Shown one piece after another: positions 1 through 4,242 of a stretch of DNA of 5,432 nt. Each line of letters opens with the position of its first letter. Position 1 is the stretch's first letter. The notes beneath the pieces were generated by a model, which worked only from the letters and a program-made list of their open reading frames with translations, was not told where the DNA came from and did no database searches. The position numbers and the translations under genes were made by a program. The stretch covers positions 1 through 5,432 of the forward strand of contig CAMPCG010000213.1 in NCBI GenBank assembly GCA_946644025.1, given 5' to 3'. Origin of the DNA: an uncultured Prevotellaceae bacterium. Lineage in GTDB: Bacteria > Bacteroidota > Bacteroidia > Bacteroidales > Bacteroidaceae.

Positions 1-570
1 CTCGTCTCTGACATATATAGTCAGGACGACAAAGGATTTAACCGCTATAAAGAGTCACTGGAAAGCTTGGCCGACGAGTTGGCCGAAATCTACCTTTACG
101 GGGGACGCACACAGCTTAATGTGCTTACTGACCGTCTGTCGCTTTCTGAGATGCACAACTGTGGAGCTGGCGACAGCAACCTGACACTGGCCCCCAATGG
201 ACAGTTCTATGTCTGCCCGGCGTTCTATTATGACTCTCCTGAGGACAGCGTCGGCAGTATAGACAATGGAGTGGCTATTCGGAATCCACAGCTCTACAAA
301 CTCAGTCATGCACCCTTGTGCCGTTGGTGTGACGCTTATCATTGTCGCCGTTGTGTGTGGCTGAATCTTAAGCAAACGATGGATGTTAACACTCCTTCTC
401 ACCAGCAATGTGTGGCAGCTCACATTGAGCGTAATGCATCACGACGGTTATTGCTAAAGTTAAGGGAGCATGGCATGGGAAATAATTTTGAGGAAATAAA
501 AGAAATTAATTATTTAGACCCTTTAAACAAATTAGAACAATGGAAATTAGAAAAATTGTTGGACAGGTAA
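1..570 (+). CDS. Radical SAM/SPASM peptide maturase, CXXX-repeat-peptide maturase type (5' truncated by window)
   Basis: The reading frame is open from base 1 to a TAA at 568-570, giving 189 visible codons; the start lies outside the window. What is seen is a cysteine-rich C-terminal domain. Numbering from the first visible codon, it has C54, then G67 and C72 (NGQFYVCP), then C107-x2-C110-x4-C115-x2-C118, and finally C137. That is the SPASM pattern, which in radical SAM enzymes binds auxiliary iron-sulfur clusters and often marks enzymes that modify ribosomal peptides. The radical SAM core with its CxxxCxxC motif would lie upstream and cannot be checked. The assignment to the CXXX repeat peptide maturase family rests on the overall sequence and on the partner-like gene that overlaps its last 31 bases. 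The substrate, a peptide with repeated cysteines, is not encoded here. The SPASM call is strong; the subfamily is a recognition-based judgement, and another peptide-modifying SPASM enzyme is possible. Confidence 0.72.
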   Translation, partial: LVSDIYSQDDKGFNRYKESLESLADELAEIYLYGGRTQLNVLTDRLSLSEMHNCGAGDSNLTLAPNGQFYVCPAFYYDSPEDSVGSIDNGVAIRNPQLYKLSHAPLCRWCDAYHCRRCVWLNLKQTMDVNTPSHQQCVAAHIERNASRRLLLKLREHGMGNNFEEIKEINYLDPLNKLEQWKLEKLLDR

Positions 571-824
571 GTCCTGAGGAGCGTGATGAGATTCAGGCTC
601 TGTTTGAGAGAAAAAATGGTCTTTCCGAACTTGCAAAAATCATTTCGGCTGACAATGAGGCCCTCTATGAAAAGCTCATAAAGGACATGGGAGAGACACA
701 AACGAAGTTCCAGAAATGGTGGGACGACAAAGCCCAGGCATACGGATGGGAGAGCCACAAGAAAGGAAACTGGGAAATCAATTTCCAGACATGTGAAATC
801 TTCTTAGTCGTGAACGAGGCATGA
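540..824 (+). CDS. CXXX repeat peptide modification system protein (small partner of the maturase)
   Basis: A complete 94-residue protein starts at ATG 540 inside the end of the maturase gene and stops at TGA 822-824. It has no signal peptide or membrane segment, so it is probably cytoplasmic. Residues 1-50 are charged and look helical, with [11 protein letters not shown] at 8-18 and an ERKNGLSEL stretch at 23-31. A conserved-looking second half contains DMGET (49-53), a paired WW (60-61), W70 and W78, and a single cysteine in FQTCEIFLV (82-90). The pattern resembles the small protein that accompanies CXXX repeat peptide maturases in Bacteroidetes. Its biochemical role is not established; a leader-peptide-binding or scaffold role is only inference. 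No Shine-Dalgarno sequence precedes the start, only A-rich sequence, which is normal for this phylum. The 31-base overlap with the maturase and the 4-base ATGA overlap with tatA indicate coupled translation. Coding is very likely; the family name is less certain. Confidence 0.72.
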   Translation: MEIRKIVGQVSPEERDEIQALFERKNGLSELAKIISADNEALYEKLIKDMGETQTKFQKWWDDKAQAYGWESHKKGNWEINFQTCEIFLVVNEA

Positions 825-1024
825 TGGCATCACTATTGTTCATCGGCACCACCGAGCTGATGCTCATTGCCGGTATTGCCCTGCTGCTCTTTGGCGGCAA
901 GAAACTGCCCGAGCTGATGAAAGGCCTGGGGCAGGGGGTGAAGAGCTTCAAGGACGGCGTGAATGAGGTCTCTGAACCTGTAAGGGAAGTGAAGCAGGAG
1001 ATTGAAGATGCCGTCAAAGAATGA
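821..1024 (+). CDS. tatA: Twin-arginine translocase subunit TatA/TatE family
   Basis: This 67-residue protein has the complete TatA layout. A short N-terminal transmembrane helix spans about residues 5-24, with the polar residue E12 at its outer end. The FGGKKLPEL hinge follows at 24-32, then an amphipathic helix (about 31-47, including [12 protein letters not shown]), then a short charged tail. TatA oligomerises in the inner membrane around substrate-loaded TatC to let folded proteins with twin-arginine signal peptides through. No separate TatB is present in the window, so this is probably a minimal TatA-TatC system in which TatA serves both roles. Two starts are possible: ATG 821 (ATGA overlap with the preceding stop) and ATG 824 (TGATG overlap, with GAGG at 816-819 four bases away). 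They differ by one methionine. The gene overlaps tatC by 17 bases. Confidence 0.95.
   Translation: MMASLLFIGTTELMLIAGIALLLFGGKKLPELMKGLGQGVKSFKDGVNEVSEPVREVKQEIEDAVKE
996..1000 (+). promoter_or_regulatory. Shine-Dalgarno sequence deciding the tatC start
   Basis: AGGAG lies inside the end of tatA, seven bases before ATG 1008. This favours ATG 1008 as the tatC start over the in-frame TTG at 1002, which would sit one base from the motif. It is the clearest ribosome binding site in the window. Confidence 0.6.
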
Positions 1025-1793
1025 CGAACTGATGACATTCGGCGGGCACTTGGAAGTGTTCCGCCGAATGCTTTTACGCATCATTGCGGTAGCAGGAGCT
1101 ATTGCAACAGTTGTTTTTTGTTTCAAAGAAATCACCTGGGAAATATTGTTAGCTCCAAGCGAATGGGACTTCTGCACCTATCGCTGGATAGAGTGCATGG
1201 TGCGGGCGCTTGGTGGCCGGGCTTTCCGTTTTGAGGAGTTTAATGTGCAGCTGATTGCTACCGACCTGTCGAGCCAGTTCATGACACACATTACCACGGC
1301 GGTATATCTGGGATTATTAGGAGCGTCGCCGTATATTATATACGAACTGTTCCGCTTCATTTCCCCTGCACTCTATGAGAACGAACGCAAATACTCCGTA
1401 CAGGTGGCTGGCATCATCTACGTGCTGTTCGTCCTCGGCGTATTGATGAGTTACTTTGTGCTGTTTCCTATCTCTTTTCGTTTTCTTGGAACGTATAGCG
1501 TATCGGCAAAGGTGGTGAGTAACATTACGCTCGACTCTTATATCAGTACCTTTGTCTCGCTGACGCTGGTTATGGGCGTGGTGTTTCAGCTGCCTGTTAT
1601 TGCGTTCTTTCTTGGTAAGATGGGGGTGGTGTCGGCTGAATTGCTTTCTAAATACCGCAAACATTCTTTCCTCATCATCATGCTTATAGCTGCCATCATT
1701 ACGCCGCCAGACCTGATGACCCTGATTCTTGTTACAATACCTCTTTACATGCTTTATGAGGTCAGCATAAGAGTAGTGCGTTGTGTGGAGTAA
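1008..1793 (+). CDS. tatC: Twin-arginine translocase subunit TatC
   Basis: A full-length 261-residue, six-helix membrane protein close in size to E. coli TatC (258 residues). It is the receptor for twin-arginine signal peptides. Family landmarks, counted from ATG 1008, are the N-terminal cytoplasmic HLEVFRR (14-20), the first periplasmic loop ending in IATDLSSQF (83-91), the loop [11 protein letters not shown] (117-127), FQLP in helix 4 (193-196), TPPD (232-235) and PLYMLYE (245-251). F117 and E126 correspond to the signal-peptide-binding residues F94 and E103 of E. coli. Two departures are visible: the acidic residue in the HLxELR motif sits one place earlier (E16, with V17 in the usual position), and Q194 replaces the E. 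coli helix-4 glutamate. Both may be normal in this lineage. The first periplasmic loop is longer than in E. coli and carries C56 and C63. The gene overlaps tatA by 17 bases and ends three bases from the convergent tex stop. Confidence 0.95.
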   Translation: MPSKNDELMTFGGHLEVFRRMLLRIIAVAGAIATVVFCFKEITWEILLAPSEWDFCTYRWIECMVRALGGRAFRFEEFNVQLIATDLSSQFMTHITTAVYLGLLGASPYIIYELFRFISPALYENERKYSVQVAGIIYVLFVLGVLMSYFVLFPISFRFLGTYSVSAKVVSNITLDSYISTFVSLTLVMGVVFQLPVIAFFLGKMGVVSAELLSKYRKHSFLIIMLIAAIITPPDLMTLILVTIPLYMLYEVSIRVVRCVE

Positions 1794-1796
1794 GGG

Positions 1797-4031
1797 TTAT
1801 CTCATTGACAGTGAGATGCGGTGGCGGCGGAGGTCTACTTCCAGAACCGTCACCTCTACGTGCTGGTGCAGCTTCACCACGTCGGTGGGGTGGGCAATGC
1901 GGCGGTTGGCCATCTGCGAGATGTGTACCAGACCGTCCTGGTGCACGCCGATGTCTACGAAGGCTCCGAAGTTGGTGATGTTGGTGACGATGCCGGGGAG
2001 GGTCATGCCGGGAGCGAGGTCTTCGATGGTGTGGACACGGCTGTCGAAGCTGAACTCCTCGAGCTGCTCGCGGGGGTCGCGTCCAGGCTTCTCCAGCTCG
2101 CGCATGATGTCCTGAAGGGTGGGCAGGCCCACGGTGTCGGTGGTGTATCGGCCGATGTCGATGCGCGAGCGCAGCTCCTTGCTTCCAATGAGGTCGGCCA
2201 CGGTGCAGTGCTGGTCGTGGGCCATCTGCTCGACGATGGCGTACGACTCGGGGTGTACGGCGCTGTTGTCCAGCGGGTTCTTCGCCCCCGGTATGCGCAG
2301 GAAGCCGGCACACTGCTGAAAGGCCGACGGGCCCAGGCGCGGAACCTTCTTCAGTTGGGAGCGGGAGGTGAAGGGACCGTTGGCGCGACGATAGTCCACG
2401 ATGTTCTTAGCCAGCGAGGGTCCCAGTCCGCTGACGTATTGCAGCAGGTGGCTGGAGGCGGTGTTGAGGTTCACGCCGACAAGGTTGACGCAGCTCTCCA
2501 CGGTCTGGTCGAGTTGGTGCTTCAGCTTCGTCTGGTCTACGTCGTGCTGGTACTGGCCCACGCCGATGCTCTTGGGGTCAATCTTCACCAGTTCGGCCAG
2601 AGGGTCCATGAGGCGGCGCCCTATGGAGACGGCACCACGCACGGTGACGTCCTCGTCGGGAAACTCGTCGCGCGCCACCTTGGAGGCCGAGTAGACCGAG
2701 GCACCGTCCTCGCTGACGATAAATAACTGGGGAATTTCTCTAGATATTCTAGACTCTCTAGACTCTCTAGATTCTCTAGATTCTCTAGAATTACTAGAAA
2801 GACTAGAATTACTAGAAAGACTAGAATAAAGACCAGAGCCAAGCGCTTCCTCGACGAAGGCGCGGGTCTCGCGGCTGGCTGTGCCGTTGCCTATGGCGAT
2901 GGCTTCTATCTGGTAGTCGGAAATCATCTGCTGGAGGTGGACGGTGGCCTGCATACGCTTGTTCACGGGAGGGTGGGGGAAGATGGCCTCGTGGTGGAGC
3001 AGGTTGCCCTGGTCGTCGAGGCATACCACCTTGCAGCCGGTGCGGAAGCCGGGGTCTATGCCCATGACGCGCTTCTGGCCGAGCGGTGCGCCGAGGAGCA
3101 GCTGGCGCAGGTTCTCAGCGAAGACGCCGATGGCCTCTTCGTCGGCTTTCTGCTTGCTCAGACTGGCAAACTCGGTCTCTATCGAGGGTTTCAGCAGTCG
3201 CTTGTAACTGTCGCTGACGGCCTCGCCGACGAGCCGCGAGCAGGCGTTGTTGCTGCGCACGTAGTAGGCCTTCAGCTTGTCGATGCACTCCTGGTCGTCG
3301 ACGGGGTCGATGCTCAGCCGCAGTATGCCCTCGGCCTCGCCGCGGCGCATGGCCAGCAGACGGTGGCTGGAGCATCGGCGCAGCGGCTCGCTCCAGTCGA
3401 AGTAGTCGCTGTACTTGGCGGCCTCGTCGGTGTCGGCCTTCGACTTCACCACCTTCGAACTGATGATGGCGGTGCGGCGGAAGAATCCGCGTATCTGTTG
3501 GCGCGAGCGCTCGTTCTCGCTGATGTTCTCGGCGATGATGTCCTGAGCACCGCGAAGGGCGTCTTCAGGTGATAAGTGAGAAGTGATGAGTGATAAGTGA
3601 CGGGCGGCCGCCTGTTCGGGGTCGCGCTCTCGCTGGAGCATGATGATTTCGGCCAGCGGTTCCAGCCCCTGCTCACGGGCTATCTGGGCCCGGGTGCGCC
3701 GACGTGGCTTGTAGGGCAGGTAGATGTCCTCCAGCTCGGTGCTGTCCCAGCAGTCGTCGATGCGCTTCTGCAGTTCGGGCGTCATCTTCTCCTGCTCGGT
3801 GATGGTCTTGATAATGGTCTCCTTGCGCTTGGCCATGTCTTGCAGACGCTGGCTCTGGTCGCTGATGGCCGCTATCTGCACCTCGTCGAGTCCGCCGGTG
3901 CGCTCCTTGCGGTAGCGGGAAATAAAGGGTATGGTGCAACCCTCGTCGAGCAGCGACAGGGTGTTGGCCACTACCTCCAGGCTGAGGCCCAGGTCCTGGG
4001 CTATCAGCTTCGCAAAAATATTATTGTTCAT
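1797..4031 (-). CDS. tex: Tex family RNA-binding transcription accessory protein
   Basis: A 744-residue protein of the Tex family (E. coli about 773). Tex proteins bind nucleic acid and are thought to act in transcription. Domains in order: N-terminal helical Tex region (about 1-190, with FISRYRKERTGGLDE at 36-50); YqgF/RNase H-like domain (about 321-455, with MGIDPGFRTG at 323-332 and VSEDGASVYSAS at 439-450); helix-hairpin-helix region (about 500-580, with VSGLGPSLAKNIVDYR at 533-548); and C-terminal S1 domain (about 672-744, with TNFGAFVDIG at 686-695 and DGLVHISQM at 699-707). The protein stops right at the end of the S1 fold. Residues 403-432 are a low-complexity Ser-Arg/Ser-X insertion from a DNA repeat, and residues 144-155 are encoded by a heptamer array. 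ATG 4031 is preceded by an AT-rich stretch without Shine-Dalgarno. The inverted array at 4043-4235 begins 11 bases upstream, so the promoter is not obvious. Confidence 0.95.
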   Translation of the reverse strand: MNNNIFAKLIAQDLGLSLEVVANTLSLLDEGCTIPFISRYRKERTGGLDEVQIAAISDQSQRLQDMAKRKETIIKTITEQEKMTPELQKRIDDCWDSTELEDIYLPYKPRRRTRAQIAREQGLEPLAEIIMLQRERDPEQAAARHLSLITSHLSPEDALRGAQDIIAENISENERSRQQIRGFFRRTAIISSKVVKSKADTDEAAKYSDYFDWSEPLRRCSSHRLLAMRRGEAEGILRLSIDPVDDQECIDKLKAYYVRSNNACSRLVGEAVSDSYKRLLKPSIETEFASLSKQKADEEAIGVFAENLRQLLLGAPLGQKRVMGIDPGFRTGCKVVCLDDQGNLLHHEAIFPHPPVNKRMQATVHLQQMISDYQIEAIAIGNGTASRETRAFVEEALGSGLYSSLSSNSSLSSNSRESRESRESRESRISREIPQLFIVSEDGASVYSASKVARDEFPDEDVTVRGAVSIGRRLMDPLAELVKIDPKSIGVGQYQHDVDQTKLKHQLDQTVESCVNLVGVNLNTASSHLLQYVSGLGPSLAKNIVDYRRANGPFTSRSQLKKVPRLGPSAFQQCAGFLRIPGAKNPLDNSAVHPESYAIVEQMAHDQHCTVADLIGSKELRSRIDIGRYTTDTVGLPTLQDIMRELEKPGRDPREQLEEFSFDSRVHTIEDLAPGMTLPGIVTNITNFGAFVDIGVHQDGLVHISQMANRRIAHPTDVVKLHQHVEVTVLEVDLRRHRISLSMR
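1799..1817. terminator. Weak hairpin at the tatC/tex convergence
   Basis: ATCTCA (1799-1804) pairs with TGAGAT (1812-1817) around a seven-base loop that can close by one more wobble pair. It overlaps the last tex codons and starts six bases after the tatC stop. It could help end transcription from either side, but no T-run follows on either strand, so it is not a canonical intrinsic terminator. It is listed because there is no other space for a terminator between these genes. Confidence 0.2.
2736..2825 (-). repeat. In-frame tandem array of ten 9-bp units inside tex
   Basis: Ten uninterrupted 9-bp units, each ending in CTAGA on the + strand, occupy exactly 90 bp. The first six (2736-2789) are variants of TTCTCTAGA or CTCTCTAGA, with one TATTCTAGA, and contain six TCTAGA palindromes at 9-bp spacing. 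The last four (2790-2825) are two exact copies of an 18-bp double unit, ATTACTAGA plus AAGACTAGA. Read in the tex frame, the units encode ten tripeptides: SSL, SSN, SSL, SSN, four SRE, SRI and SRE. Because nine is a multiple of three, gain or loss of units would keep the gene open. The array falls within the YqgF-like domain, between RAFVEEAL and QLFIVSEDG. Tex relatives as I recall them join these segments directly, so it reads as an insertion or expansion. Confidence 0.93.
3569..3600 (-). repeat. Heptamer tandem array inside tex
   Basis: On the + strand the units are GTGATAA, GTGAGAA, GTGATGA, GTGATAA and a final GTGA, which is 4.6 copies of a 7-bp unit. In the tex frame they encode residues 144-155, including HLSLITSHLS, in the N-terminal helical region just before PEDALRGAQDIIAE. 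Seven is not a multiple of three, so loss or gain of one unit would shift the tex frame. Confidence 0.85.
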
Positions 4032-4042
4032 TTTTTATATAA

Positions 4043-4235
4043 GGGAGTGAAAGGGAAGTGAAAGGGGAGTGAAAGGGGGAGTGAAAGGGAAGTGAAAGGG
4101 GAGTGAAAGGGGAGTGAAAGGGGAGTGAAAGGGACAATAGTTCCTGCCGTGATGGGAGTGAAAGAACTATTGTCCCTTTCACTTCCCTTTCACTCCTCCT
4201 TCACTTCCCTTTCACTCCCCTTTCCTTTCACTCCC
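4043..4235. repeat. Large inverted array of 10-12-bp GGGAGTGAAA-type units in the tex/GH13 gap
   Basis: The 211-bp gap at 4032-4242 is nearly filled by this structure. The left arm (4043-4130) has eight units of 10, 11, 11, 12, 11, 11, 11 and 11 bp, all of the form G(3-5), with an optional extra A, then AGTGAAA. The right arm (4177-4235) carries the reverse complement as TTTCACTTCCC, TTTCACTCCTCC, TTCACTTCCC, TTTCACTCCCC, a truncated TTTCC and TTTCACTCCC. Between them is a separate palindrome with perfect 13-bp arms. The whole can fold into a long imperfect hairpin in DNA or RNA. It sits 3' of the GH13 gene and 5' of tex, so it could terminate or stabilise the first transcript, or affect expression of the second. 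No coding sequence is seen in it. Confidence 0.93.
4131..4176. terminator. Perfect 13-bp palindrome core, possible terminator hairpin
   Basis: GGGACAATAGTTC (4131-4143) is exactly mirrored by GAACTATTGTCCC (4164-4176) across a 20-base loop. The loop itself holds one GGGAGTGAAA unit at 4154-4163. Including the first flanking units the stem grows to 24 bp (4120-4143 with 4164-4187) with one imperfect pair: a G-U wobble if the + strand is transcribed, an A-C mismatch if the - strand is. A terminator role for the GH13 gene fits the position, 67 bases beyond its stop, but there is only a TTT after the stem and no true T-run. The palindrome is certain; the function is a guess. Confidence 0.4.
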
Positions 4236-4242
4236 TCTAAAT

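Noticed and set aside
67..570. A maturase start at TTG 67
   Set aside because: The frame is open upstream to base 1 and a radical SAM core is expected before the SPASM domain, so the gene is cut by the window rather than starting here.
1002..1793. tatC starting at TTG 1002
   Set aside because: ATG 1008 has AGGAG at seven-base spacing and is the better start; TTG 1002 would be one base from that motif.
1821..2726. A 301-residue open frame on the + strand opposite tex
   Set aside because: It lies wholly antisense to a well-conserved tex frame, has a repetitive Val/Ala/Leu/Gly-rich composition typical of the complement of GC-rich coding DNA, and shows no domain.
2621..2842. A frame with Leu-Glu-rich repeats across the 9-bp array
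   Set aside because: This is the same satellite read in another frame of the - strand; tex continues on both sides of the array in its own frame.
2937..3572. A 211-residue + strand open frame opposite tex
   Set aside because: Same explanation: antisense shadow of tex with biased composition and no recognisable motif.
4013..4020. A TAnnTTTG-like -7 box (TATTTTTG on the - strand) near the tex start
   Set aside because: It lies downstream of the tex ATG, within codons 4-7, so it cannot drive the full gene and is explained by the Asn-Ile-Phe-Ala codons.
4043..4235. A CRISPR array in the tex/GH13 gap
   Set aside because: Units are 10-12 bp and directly adjacent without unique spacers, are inverted around a palindrome, and no cas gene is present.
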